A stretch of DNA of 64,000 bases from Pseudomonas soli. GTDB taxonomy: Bacteria; Pseudomonadota; Gammaproteobacteria; Pseudomonadales; Pseudomonadaceae. The translations under genes were made by a program, and so were the position numbers. The stretch is taken from assembly GCF_900110655.1 (NCBI RefSeq), contig NZ_FOEQ01000002.1, positions 456,648 through 520,647 of the forward strand. Reading direction: 5' to 3'. Positions 9,678 to 17,284 of this stretch are shown piece after piece (the stretch's first letter is position 1; every line of letters starts with the position of its first letter). The notes under the pieces are model-generated. The model had not been told where the DNA came from. It searched no databases and saw only the letters and a list, made by a program, of their open reading frames with translations.

Positions 9678-9755
9678 AATGGAGGCGGCCCCACCAGCCA
9701 CACCCCGGCACTCGATGTTCCCGCTATGGCTGCTCCCTTCCGGGCCTGACCAGGT
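9678..9755. repeat. Left direct repeat (attL) of the ffs-integrated island
   Basis: A 78-bp sequence repeated exactly at 22930-23007, starting aatggaggcggcc and ending ctgaccaggt. It corresponds to the 3' two-thirds of the SRP RNA gene. The flanks diverge immediately on both sides of the two copies, as expected for attL and attR of an element integrated by the neighbouring tyrosine recombinase. Confidence 0.93.
9684..9755 (-). pseudogene. Truncated 4.5S (SRP) RNA gene remnant
   Basis: This copy keeps the conserved SRP RNA apical region (GGTCAGGCCCGGAAGGGAGCA on the minus strand) and the 3' strand of the closing stem. It lacks the 5' strand, which is replaced by island DNA after 9755. It also has no promoter like the one at the right copy. 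It is therefore the displaced chromosomal 3' end of ffs. Confidence 0.85.
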
Positions 9756-9944
9756 GGGCATGCGAGCATGGCTTGCAGCTTGCCGAGAGCTGCGCTGCAT
9801 CTGGGTTGGTGACAAATTGATGGGGTTCTACCGACATTCGTTTCAGGCTGTAAAGTGTACCTGAAACAACGCCAAAAATCTGGGGTGTGGCCAGGATTGT
9901 TCCACTCAATTGGTCCACTTTATTGGCCCACTCTGGTGTCTCAC

Positions 9945-11240
9945 ATGGCCTACATCGTCCGTCGTCAATCCGTTTACTACCTCAATCTTCGACTGCCGAA
10001 GCACCTATTCCCGAAACGTCAGACGCTACGTGTCTGCCTACGTGTGCAACAACGTCAGACAGCAATGTTCATCGCCTGCTCTCTGGCTCAGCAAGTGCAC
10101 TCTCACCTTGCTGAACACCCCCTGACAGCACCTGAGACGCTACGTGCGTTGTGCACGAGCTGGCGAGACTCTATCCCCCGGCTAAGCGTTCAGAGCGCAC
10201 CACGGAAGGTTACGGACCCTACCGCCGCACCACGGAGCGATGGCCCTACTCTCGCCGCTCTGTCGAAAATGTACATAGATGAAGGCAAACGGGGCGGAAC
10301 TTGGCGACAGGGCAGCATCGATGATGTTGAACGCGCTCTTGCTGACCTGTTCGAGCTGATGGGCGACATGGCCTCTGATGCCTTTGACGTGCAACAAGCG
10401 CGCTTGCTGAAGGATCGGCTCAGTCGCTGTCCGCAGTACTTCGGCCTACGCCCGGAATTCAAGGGGAAAACCCTTAAGCAGGTTGTAGAGTCAGGTGCCA
10501 CGTACAAGACCATCACCGCCGTCACCGTGAATAACCGGCTGCGAAAGCTCACTGCTTTCATGAACTGGTGCAAGTCCAACGGGTACATGACCGATAACCC
10601 GCTTGCGGGGATGAAGGTGATGACTGGATCGGCCAAAGAGGCACGCCTGTCGTTTGACCGCGAAGACTTGGTTGCTCTACTCGACCTTGATTTGTTGCGT
10701 GCAGAAGCTCGCAAGCACCCTTGGCGCTTCTGGCTACCCCTTCTCGGACGAGCCACAGGTTGCAGACTGGAAGAACTCTGCCAGCTTCGGGTGGATGACA
10801 TTATCGAGCACCAGGGCATCCCATGCGTTCGGATTGACGACAAGCGTGAAGGTCAGCAGCTGAAGAATGCCAGCAGTCGCCGGGTACTCCCCCTGCACCC
10901 AGCCCTTATCGATATTGGCCTTCTAGAGCACGTGGAGTCCGTCAGGGTCACAGGAACGGATCGCCTGTTCCCTCAGCTTGAAGCAGTGCGAGGGAAGCTG
11001 GGCCACGCTCCATCCAAGTGGTTCGGTCGCTACAAGATGAAGCTGGGGATCACTGATCAGAGGAAGACGTTCCACAGTTTCCGCCACACACTGATTGACG
11101 ATCTGCGAGAAGCAGGAGTGCAGGACTCGCTAATCAAGAGGATCGCTGGTCATGAGGATGGAGCCGTCACGTTCAGCATCTATGGGAGCCGAAGCCCGTT
11201 GAAAGCAATGCTGGAAGCAATGGTGCAAATTAAGCTCTAA
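9945..11240 (+). CDS. int: Tyrosine-type site-specific integrase of the island
   Basis: Probably catalyses integration and excision at ffs. The 431-residue protein has a DUF6538-like N terminus (MAYIVRRQSVYYLNLRLPK), a SAM-like core-binding domain (about 100-240) and the catalytic domain with R274 (ATGCRLEEL), H377-x-x-R380 (HSFRHT), H403 (GHE) and nucleophile Y413 (SIYG). All expected active-site residues are present. The ATG at 9945 fits the DUF6538 start; an in-frame ATG at 9855 would add 30 residues and cannot be excluded, since neither has a strong ribosome-binding site. It lies 190 bp from the left repeat and reads into the island. Confidence 0.9.
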   Translation: MAYIVRRQSVYYLNLRLPKHLFPKRQTLRVCLRVQQRQTAMFIACSLAQQVHSHLAEHPLTAPETLRALCTSWRDSIPRLSVQSAPRKVTDPTAAPRSDGPTLAALSKMYIDEGKRGGTWRQGSIDDVERALADLFELMGDMASDAFDVQQARLLKDRLSRCPQYFGLRPEFKGKTLKQVVESGATYKTITAVTVNNRLRKLTAFMNWCKSNGYMTDNPLAGMKVMTGSAKEARLSFDREDLVALLDLDLLRAEARKHPWRFWLPLLGRATGCRLEELCQLRVDDIIEHQGIPCVRIDDKREGQQLKNASSRRVLPLHPALIDIGLLEHVESVRVTGTDRLFPQLEAVRGKLGHAPSKWFGRYKMKLGITDQRKTFHSFRHTLIDDLREAGVQDSLIKRIAGHEDGAVTFSIYGSRSPLKAMLEAMVQIKL

Positions 11241-11433
11241 GGTGACGAAAACTCGACTTATTTAACCCATCTCTCATTAAAGCCCTCATGAAGGTGGGTC
11301 CTCTTTTGCCGGAGCGAGTGCACCTGTGGAGATTATCGCGGAGGCGTTGGAAATATCACTTCCCCAACACAGAGCGGAGCGAACGATGGAGCCCCCACGA
11401 ATGAAGTTATATGTGATAAGTCTGTGGCAGGCA

Positions 11434-11475
11434 TTGACAAATGCGAATGATTCGTGATATTATCGTAGTACGAAT
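11434..11475 (+). promoter_or_regulatory. Sigma-70 promoter with overlapping inverted repeat
   Basis: TTGACA at 11434-11439 and TATTAT at 11458-11463 are 18 bp apart. ATTCGT (11450-11455) and ACGAAT (11470-11475) form an inverted repeat that straddles the -10 element, so a repressor could act here. The start point would be near 11470, about 365 nt before the next gene. Confidence 0.65.
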
Positions 11476-11664
11476 CGAGTGGTTCGGGTAATATTTTATA
11501 TCTTTAGTTCAGTAGCCTCATCCACCGCCCATTCGACTCATTCAGTTGTCCACTCCTTGCAACTGAAGGCTATCACCTCGTAGCCTAAGTCAATCCATTT
11601 CTAGAAGCATGGTTCCCTTCTACATATGGTTGTCTACATAGACTCTGCTAAACCCTTTCTTGAG

Positions 11665-11721
11665 AACGCCAGCTGCTAATCGGTCCCTTTCCTTGCCGAG
11701 TAGTGATTGGCGTTTTCTTTT
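11665..11721 (+). terminator. Long hairpin with T-rich tail
   Basis: AACGCCA (11665-11671) pairs with TGGCGTT (11708-11714). Inside, GCTAATCGG pairs with CCGAGTAGT with one mismatch and one wobble. TTCTTTTG follows. It is a good intrinsic terminator, and with the promoter at 11434 it would end a roughly 250-nt untranslated RNA before the next operon. Confidence 0.6.
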
Positions 11722-11834
11722 GTCTTGAAAAAGATATGTAATCTGATTGTTGCATATATTCATTCCCTTTGGGGATGTCCCATACAACCGCTTACGGCAC
11801 ACACATAAATACTAATCAATCACGGGAGACCGTC

Positions 11835-12101
11835 ATGTCTGACCTCGATGTACACTCACGCTTGCTGAACCCACACAAATGTATTGTCTGCGAGACCCCA
11901 TTAATCAATCGGCGACAACACTCAAAGACCTGTATTAGTCGCTGCCGTACCCAGCTCTATCGGCAAAAAAAAGAAAACTCCGTACTCGTTAAGTTTCGCC
12001 TACCACTTAACGTTTACACCAATCTTGTCATCGCAGTGATGTCTGCTGGCAAGGGTGTCGACGAACACCTTCAAGAACTGCTAAAGCGTGAACACGCCTA
12101 A
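11835..12101 (+). CDS. Small cysteine-rich protein, first gene of unknown operon
   Basis: An 88-residue protein. Its N-terminal half has C16-x2-C19 and C33-x3-C37 with flanking basic residues (RRQHSKTCISRCRTQ), which resembles a small zinc ribbon. The C-terminal half (VKFRLPLNVYTNLVIAVMSAG) looks like a strand-helix unit and could be a ribbon-helix-helix fold. Nucleic-acid binding is a guess from these features. The ATG at 11835 follows GGGAGA. It heads four tightly packed genes. Confidence 0.6.
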   Translation: MSDLDVHSRLLNPHKCIVCETPLINRRQHSKTCISRCRTQLYRQKKENSVLVKFRLPLNVYTNLVIAVMSAGKGVDEHLQELLKREHA

Positions 12102-12103
12102 TC

Positions 12104-12334
12104 ATGAGTAGCATTGATACTTTCGTTCTTGGCATACAGCGAGCAAATGAACGCAAGCAGAAAGCCAGGGCCGCTACCACCCTCAAACCGGATAAGCCTG
12201 AGCACACACAACCACCAACTAAACAAAATGATGCTGTATCTACCCCAGTGCTTGATGATGAACGATACCGTATCGATCTTATCAAAAAAATTATCACCTA
12301 TATTCGCAAAAAACGTGAGGAGCAACGTAAATGA
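12104..12334 (+). CDS. Small basic protein of unknown function
   Basis: A 76-residue protein: a basic N-terminal helix (about 5-25, QRANERKQKARAA), a proline/threonine/glutamine-rich linker and a C-terminal amphipathic basic helix (YRIDLIKKIITYIRKK). I do not recognise it. It starts 2 bp after the previous stop and its own stop overlaps the next ATG by 4 bp, so it is translationally coupled on both sides, which supports it being real. Confidence 0.55.
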   Translation: MSSIDTFVLGIQRANERKQKARAATTLKPDKPEHTQPPTKQNDAVSTPVLDDERYRIDLIKKIITYIRKKREEQRK

Positions 12335-12882
12335 GCAAAAAACTATCTACCACTGTCATCAAGGGCACGCCTCCAAGCTGGAGTGATGATGAATTCAACA
12401 AGCGTCTTCGTGTTCGCACTCATGCGTACGAGAACACCCGTGAGTGCACTGAGGTCGTATCTCATCCGCTTGAGCATGAATGGCTCCAGTTGGTGGCCGA
12501 TAAGATTGGCAGCGGTTATACAATTGATCGCCGTTGGCCCATCAATCATGCCCAGCTTTCTCATAGCGTCCAGATGGTCAAGCCGTTGGCTATGCAAGCA
12601 AGTGAGAAACAAGAGTTGAAGGCTGTTGTTAAAGATGAGTACGTGGCTCACCTACAAGCTCAAATGGATGCTTACAGAGCAGCACTCACCAGCCAATTGA
12701 TTGAAGCGGCTGAAGAGCGTGAACGTCGTAAAGCTGAACAGGAAGCCGCCAAGCGTCGTGCTGCTGCTGAGAAAGAAGCGAGCGAGTGCTTTGGTGAGTT
12801 GATCGTGCCTGATGGCTTCCCTGAGCAGCCAGAGCCGGTTGGTGCTCTGTTCAGTTTGGAACAAGAAGGAGGACGAGGATGA
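12331..12882 (+). CDS. Coiled-coil protein of unknown function
   Basis: A 183-residue protein. The N-terminal half (about 1-95) has a mixed fold with DEWxxL-like acidic and aromatic residues (PSWSDDEFNKRL, EHEWLQLVADKI). Residues 98-150 form a long charged helix (EAAEERERRKAEQEAAKRRA), a probable coiled coil. The tail is acidic. No family is recognised. ATGA overlaps link it to the genes on both sides. Confidence 0.55.
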   Translation: MSKKLSTTVIKGTPPSWSDDEFNKRLRVRTHAYENTRECTEVVSHPLEHEWLQLVADKIGSGYTIDRRWPINHAQLSHSVQMVKPLAMQASEKQELKAVVKDEYVAHLQAQMDAYRAALTSQLIEAAEERERRKAEQEAAKRRAAAEKEASECFGELIVPDGFPEQPEPVGALFSLEQEGGRG

Positions 12883-13157
12883 ATGTCCTGACCCTCCACT
12901 GGCCCAGCAATTCGATTCATTCCGGGTATGCGAATGTCAGTGCTGATGAGCAATTGATGATCAATCATCGCTACAAGGGTAGACAATGGCATGTGATGTC
13001 TGTCTGTCCTAGGGTGTTCGAAAAGTATCAACACTTGACGACCAAGCATGACACTGTGCCTATCAATCACTTGGTGCGAGTGAGTAAGTCGTTCCTCGCA
13101 GCAGTGAAGCACCTATCACCACGTTGGCGTTGTAACCGGATGGTCAACCCACATTGA
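12879..13157 (+). CDS. Small protein of unknown function, last gene of operon
   Basis: A 92-residue basic protein with many H, W, Y and R residues and no recognised motif. It begins at an ATG overlapping the previous stop (ATGA) and ends 36 bp before a clear intrinsic terminator, so it closes the four-gene unit. The four together, always coupled, suggest a complex or pathway specific to this island. Confidence 0.52.
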   Translation: MNVLTLHWPSNSIHSGYANVSADEQLMINHRYKGRQWHVMSVCPRVFEKYQHLTTKHDTVPINHLVRVSKSFLAAVKHLSPRWRCNRMVNPH

Positions 13158-13192
13158 TGAAGGCTTGATGATGTGTCTTGCTGAGCTATCAG

Positions 13193-13244
13193 AAAAGCCC
13201 CGATCATTAACTGGCGATGAGCTGGTGGTGGTCGGGGCTTTTTC
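13193..13244 (+). terminator. Intrinsic terminator of the four-gene operon
   Basis: AAAAGCCCCGA (13193-13203) pairs with TCGGGGCTTTT (13232-13242), followed by T residues. The stem is GC-rich and perfect over 11 bp, with a 28-nt loop. Confidence 0.85.
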
Positions 13245-13544
13245 GTCTGTGAACGCTTGGTGTGCACTAGTCAGTGGTTAAGCTACTTCAGCTTGCTGTA
13301 AGTCTCGTAAGCGTACGCGCTATATGTAAATGCCTCTGCATGCGCTTTCTAGGCGTTTTCAGTGCGATTCAGCACAAATCCATGTCAACCCACAGGGTAG
13401 AGCAATACAGCTCTAAAATCGCTTAAATGAAGCTCTGAGGATGTGCCGTTTACGGCTGCACACCAGTGGTCGCAGAGTGCACCCTGACACGTCCTGCCTC
13501 TCGCTTGCGTGAGCAAGCCCAAATGAAAATACTTCTCAATGGTA

Positions 13545-13574
13545 TTGACAAGACGACCATTTATCATGTATACT
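13545..13574 (+). promoter_or_regulatory. Strong sigma-70 promoter before the inverted-repeat cluster
   Basis: TTGACA (13545-13550), 18-bp spacer, TATACT (13569-13574). Transcription would start near 13581, directly in the first hairpin. No open reading frame with a ribosome-binding site follows within 300 bp, which points to a non-coding transcript or a long leader. Confidence 0.65.
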
Positions 13575-13786
13575 AAAGCTTGCCTGCCGAGCGAAGCGAG
13601 GTAGGGTAAAGCTTTAAAAGCTTGTTATTTAAAAGAATATTACATACTTAACAAAGCGTAAGCTTTGAATACATTCTCTCTAAGAGAGTGTAAGGGAAGA
13701 GAGAGCAGAAGCTCGAACAAAATAAGAAAGAGTGTTATCTCCTTTACGTAGTAAAGAATAGATGTAATCCCTGTGTGTACACACAG
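13575..13786 (+). ncRNA. Candidate structured RNA or origin-like hairpin cluster
   Basis: Six inverted repeats follow the promoter: AAAGCTT-G-CCTGCC paired with GGTAGG-GTA-AAGCTTT (13575-13615) with the mini-hairpin GCGAAGC in its loop; AAGCTTT-A-AAAGCTT (13609-13623), which competes with it; CAAAGC-GTAA-GCTTTG (13652-13667); a 10-bp stem at 13670-13692; CTTTAC-GTA-GTAAAG (13742-13756); and the palindrome CTGTGTGTACACACAG (13771-13786). The density is far above the surroundings. Whether it works as RNA or DNA is not decided by the sequence. Confidence 0.4.
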
Positions 13787-14253
13787 AAGAAGATCAAGAG
13801 CATTGGTCGTCTATCTGACTCCCTGCCAAAAGCATTCGCACTGCTCGTGCTCACTGCTCGGCTACGCCTCACTGCGATCATTGGTTGTTAGATACACGGT
13901 AATGACACCCAAGATCAACCAGAGGCGATCGCCAGAGGAAACCGTAGGTTGACGTTCTTGTCCGTTGACGGGCGATAATCTCTTGGTATGGCTGCTCCAC
14001 CGTTGACGGTGAATATGGTTATCAGGAAGTAAAACAGGGGGAGAGACTAGTAAGGTCCATCCTGAATCTATGGTGTTCAACCATGTGAAATTGCTAAAAC
14101 CCTGATTATCATTGGTGTTCGTGGTGGTACTGGTGAAGCACACATGATGAAATCTCTCAAAATGATTCTGATTGCGATGCAGTTTCATCATTTCATTGGA
14201 AATAATCCCGAGACCTTCTCACTTGATGGCCCTGTGAGGTCTTGTGCTACGTT

Positions 14254-14274
14254 TTCAGCGTGATTCACGCTGAA
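14254..14274. repeat. Perfect 21-bp palindrome
   Basis: TTCAGCGTGA-T-TCACGCTGAA, with 10-bp perfect arms. A degenerate relative (ttcagtgcgattcagcac) occurs near 13358-13375. It lies upstream of the serine recombinase and could be part of its target or a regulator site. Confidence 0.6.
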
Positions 14275-14774
14275 TGATGGTTGTGGGTGTAGGTGAAGAG
14301 TGATCGGCTTCCATGCGCAAGCTGTGGAGCTTATGGCATGATGTGCCGCCCCAAACTAAAGATATTATGAAACGGCTTCGGCAGATGATGTTAGGTGTCA
14401 TTCCGCTTAGATGGGAAAACCATCGGGACTCCAAACTGAATACGGGATGTGCTACCAGGCTTGTCTGTAGCCTCAATACCGCCATTCAGTCCGAATGAAG
14501 CGATGCCAACTTTTAGCTCTCCTTTCCCTGCCTCAAAGCTTTCAGCAGAGACAGCAACGTCGAACGATACACGCTAAACGGGTCTGCACACGGGTGCCCT
14601 CACTCGGCGGGAGCGGTCGCCCAATACTACTGCTATCGAAGCGGCTGAAATCAAAAAGCGCGTGAGTCTTTTCCCTTGCCTACCAGTGAGTGTGAAGGCT
14701 AGAAGCTAGCATGCGATTGAAATTTGTCATATTGAAGTGGTCTGTATCAATCTTCATGTCGTCCGACAGTCAGT

Positions 14775-14803
14775 TTGACAAGTCGCTGTCACATCGCCAA
14801 AAT
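14775..14803 (+). promoter_or_regulatory. Probable promoter of the serine recombinase gene
   Basis: TTGACA (14775-14780) and CAAAAT (14798-14803) are 17 bp apart, 38 bp before the ATG at 14841. The -10 element is weak. Confidence 0.4.
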
Positions 14804-14840
14804 GAGCGCTCATTCACCAGCAACAGCCGGACAACTCAGC

Positions 14841-15554
14841 ATGACAAACGTGATTGCTTACTACCGAGTTTCCACCAAAGCTCAGGGTGAGTCCGGTTTG
14901 GGTTTGGATGCTCAACGTGAATACATTGAACGTGCTGCTCAATTGGGCGGCTGGAACATCGTTGGAGCGTTCACTGAAACCGTATCAGGTACAGTCGCAC
15001 CACTTGAACGCCCGGAGTGCAGCAAAGCACTGACCATGTGTAAGGAACAGAATGCAGTGCTCGTGGTAGCCAAGCTGGATCGCCTGAGCCGTAGCGTGCT
15101 CCACATTGCTCAGATGATGGAACACACCGAGTTCAAGGTTGCCACCATGCCGACCGCCAACACCTTCCAACTGCATCTGTTCGCCGCCCTTGCCCAGCAA
15201 GAACGTGAGTTTATTTCCCAGCGTACTAAAGACGCATTGGCCAGTCTTAAACGTGAAGCAGAGGCTGGTGATGAAGAGGCGCAAGCCAAGATTGCCCGTC
15301 GTGATGCTGGCCTTGCCGCTGCCCGTGCCAGTAAGAACACAGTACAAGCCCGTGCTGTACGCACAGCTAACGTCACCAGCTACCAGAAAAGCGTTGAAAC
15401 TGAAATCAAACTGTGCATGTACACCTGTAAGACACTTCAATCTGTGGCTGATTGCCTAATTGCCAAAGGTGTTAGCACCCCACGCGGTGGTCAGTTCACT
15501 GCAACAGCAGTACGTCGCTTGATGCTGGCACTCAACCTAAACTTTCAAACTTAA
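14841..15554 (+). CDS. Serine recombinase (resolvase/invertase type)
   Basis: A 237-residue small serine recombinase. The catalytic domain starts at the N terminus: YYRVSTKAQG with nucleophile S11, then the AKLDRLSRSV motif with the catalytic arginines, and a QEREFISQRTKDAL helix (about 130-145). The C-terminal part (SVADCLIAKGVSTPRGG...TATAVRRLM) has the Recombinase-domain pattern with a winged or HTH DNA-binding end. The ATG at 14841 gives the canonical start MTNVIAYYRVST. It could resolve multimers, invert DNA or belong to an older nested element; no inverted pair of target sites was identified. Confidence 0.88.
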   Translation: MTNVIAYYRVSTKAQGESGLGLDAQREYIERAAQLGGWNIVGAFTETVSGTVAPLERPECSKALTMCKEQNAVLVVAKLDRLSRSVLHIAQMMEHTEFKVATMPTANTFQLHLFAALAQQEREFISQRTKDALASLKREAEAGDEEAQAKIARRDAGLAAARASKNTVQARAVRTANVTSYQKSVETEIKLCMYTCKTLQSVADCLIAKGVSTPRGGQFTATAVRRLMLALNLNFQT

Positions 15555-15904
15555 ACAAGCCTCATACAGCAACGCTAACCATTGCCCTGTGGGGTACAAA
15601 AGCCTCGCTATGGCCCTCTGCTGGGTCGTGGCGGGGCTTTTTTGTTTGTGCTGTACGGATTTTTAATTTATAGGGCACCTGCCCCGGTTTGCAGGGGCTA
15701 GTGGTTAAGCCCTACATCTGTCAGTACAGGGATTTTCGCCTGTGGGTCAATTCCAGATTCGATGTAAATACCGTTTGATTTTGGCGGGGGTTGGAAATTG
15801 GCGTAGTTGTTACCTGCGCAGTAGTGAAAGGTTAGCTTTTCTGGGCTATGCTACTTCAATCGACCGAAAAGAAAGTATGGAAAATGAACGATGAACGATG
15901 AACG
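15555..15904. other. Intergenic: terminator, hairpin and 7-bp repeat ladder
   Basis: No gene. It holds the recombinase terminator, a CCTGC/GCAGG hairpin near 15677-15695 and a 7-bp tandem repeat at its right edge. Confidence 0.6.
15598..15645 (+). terminator. Terminator of the serine recombinase gene
   Basis: AAAAGCCTCGC pairs with GCGGGGCTTTTTT across a loop of about 22 nt, with a T-rich tail. It lies 44 bp after the recombinase stop. Confidence 0.75.
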
Positions 15905-15911
15905 ATGAACG
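15877..15911 (+). repeat. 7-bp tandem repeat (ATGAACG x4) forming a start/stop ladder
   Basis: ATGAACG is repeated four times at 15884-15911. Each unit offers an ATG, and the mini-frames from 15884, 15891 and 15898 run five codons (MNDER) to a TGA. The TGA of one mini-frame overlaps the ATG two units later. A first ATG at 15877 (MENER stop) feeds the ATG at 15891, whose stop overlaps the ATG at 15905 that opens the 68-codon gene. Confidence 0.75.
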
Positions 15912-16111
15912 ATGACCAATTTATCACAGCTGATGCGCTTGAATTGTTGCTGATGAACCAAATAGCAATTAGAGCAGCGATAGAGGAGGTCTCGCTCTGG
16001 ATCAATCAGAGAGGTTCCACATCTGTGCATGATAATGTTATGACTATTCTACAAGCACTGGACGTGAATGCGGAGAGCATTAGCTTAACCATTTCCTCGC
16101 TTCGCTCTTAA
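15905..16111 (+). CDS. Small helical protein upstream of the PD-(D/E)XK-like gene
   Basis: A 68-residue acidic, mostly helical protein (ALELLLMNQIAIRAAIEEVSLWI), with no family recognised. It starts at the last ATG of the 7-bp repeat ladder and ends 51 bp before the next gene in the same direction. Size, acidity and position suggest a partner or antitoxin-like regulator of the following protein, but that is inference. Confidence 0.5.
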   Translation: MNDDQFITADALELLLMNQIAIRAAIEEVSLWINQRGSTSVHDNVMTILQALDVNAESISLTISSLRS

Positions 16112-16162
16112 GAAGCATTCATCACAGATATAATATGCATCCAACGTCTGCACGGAGCATTC

Positions 16163-17284
16163 ATGGCAATTGACTTAGATAAAGTAAGCTCCTCAATTAT
16201 CAAGACTGGATTTCACTTAGAGTACAAAGTTGGAGTCATGCTGCGCGAGCATGGCTGGCATCTTATTAGCAATAGATGCTATGTAGATGACCATGAGGGG
16301 ACGGTTAGAGAGATTGACTTGCTCGCATACAAGGTTAACAGGGTCGAAGATTTTCTGTGCTTTACCGTACTGGTAATTAGCTGTAAGAAAAGCGAGGCAA
16401 ATGCTTGGGCGGTTCTCGCTAGAGGAGTCGAAGAGAAAGACCCTAATTATAATTGGCGACCATTCAAAGGCTGGACCAACCACCCTGCACTATCATATTA
16501 CATGAAGGCTAAGACTTGGTCCCACGCCTATCATGATAAATTTTCTGAAGCTTGCCCCCGAATATTCAAAGCTCCAGCATTTGATGTATTTGCTTTTCAG
16601 GAAATGAATAAGAGTAGTGGAAGCGTTCAGAACGACAAGGCTATTTTTTCTTCCATAACATCTCTAATGAAAGCCCAGGCATATGAAATGGGCTTACTTG
16701 CAAATCGCAGGGGGTCAGAGCGTTGCGCATATCAATTCAACTTGGTTTCAGTTGTTGATAGTGAGCTTATACGCATACTCTTTGAGGGTGAAAAGATTGA
16801 GTCAAGCCTGATATCGGATGAAGACTATCTTTGTCGTTACATACTAAACAAGGAGGAGGCGATAGCCCGGATAAAGTTTACCACCGCCGAGGCGTTTAAC
16901 GAATTAATTGATCATTACGATGAAGTGCACAAGCAAAATAAAATGTACTTTTCCGAGTGTTACGAAAAATTCTACAGAGACGCATACAAAATTCCACGCA
17001 AATCGGACCTGATATCTGCCGAGCTTTTCAAGGCGATATTTCCAGCGCTTAGAAGATCACGGGCTGACTTTGACCGAAAGTACTTAGAGATCAAATTATG
17101 CTGGGTGATTTGGAACAAAAATAAAGAGCGATTAGAGATTGGTCTTGACACGGAGGGGGTCACCGATGCTCTTGTTAAGCACTTGAATGCAGATGAAAAG
17201 CTTATCACAGCGACCAAGGCCGCATTGCTGAGCGTCTATAAGTACACTGGTGAATTCATATTTGAGGATGGCATTATTTTTTGA
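16163..17284 (+). CDS. Putative PD-(D/E)XK-fold nuclease of unknown role
   Basis: A 373-residue protein. The N terminus follows the restriction-endonuclease-like pattern: helix with E20 (FHLEYKVGVMLREHGW), then G-x-x-R-E-I-D52 (TVREIDLLAYKV) and, after a hydrophobic strand, S73-C-K75-K (VLVISCKKS). The usual E/Q before the lysine is S here, so activity is uncertain. The remaining 290 residues are unassigned. Codon use and A+T content differ clearly from the core genome. Together with the preceding 68-residue and the following 60-residue gene it could be a three-gene defence module. Start chosen at ATG 16163; the ribosome-binding site is weak. Confidence 0.6.
   Translation: MAIDLDKVSSSIIKTGFHLEYKVGVMLREHGWHLISNRCYVDDHEGTVREIDLLAYKVNRVEDFLCFTVLVISCKKSEANAWAVLARGVEEKDPNYNWRPFKGWTNHPALSYYMKAKTWSHAYHDKFSEACPRIFKAPAFDVFAFQEMNKSSGSVQNDKAIFSSITSLMKAQAYEMGLLANRRGSERCAYQFNLVSVVDSELIRILFEGEKIESSLISDEDYLCRYILNKEEAIARIKFTTAEAFNELIDHYDEVHKQNKMYFSECYEKFYRDAYKIPRKSDLISAELFKAIFPALRRSRADFDRKYLEIKLCWVIWNKNKERLEIGLDTEGVTDALVKHLNADEKLITATKAALLSVYKYTGEFIFEDGIIF

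Larger units (their letters stand above)
11241..11834. other. Intergenic region with promoter, dyad and hairpin
   Basis: No convincing gene. It holds a strong promoter (11434-11463), an inverted repeat over its -10 element and a long terminator-like hairpin (11665-11718), described separately. The rest shows nothing I recognise. Confidence 0.6.
13245..14840. other. 1.6-kb palindrome-rich region without convincing genes
   Basis: Open frames here are short and lack codon character or ribosome-binding sites. Instead there is a strong promoter (13545-13574), a cluster of inverted repeats (13575-13786), CCGTTGACGG-type dyads near 13961-14015 and a 21-bp perfect palindrome (14254-14274). It could be a replication or recombination region, or encode structured RNA. 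Confidence 0.55.

Noticed and set aside
13921..14030. Repeated CCGTTGACGG dyads suspected as a CRISPR-like or iteron array
   Set aside because: Only two clear copies with irregular spacing and no spacer structure; no Cas or Rep gene nearby.
13862..14191. 109-codon open frame on the minus strand
   Set aside because: No ribosome-binding site, low-complexity Thr/Asn content, and it covers dyad repeats; not reported as a gene.
14313..14498. 61-codon open frame on the plus strand
   Set aside because: No ribosome-binding site and no family pattern; chance frame in a region without other coding signs.
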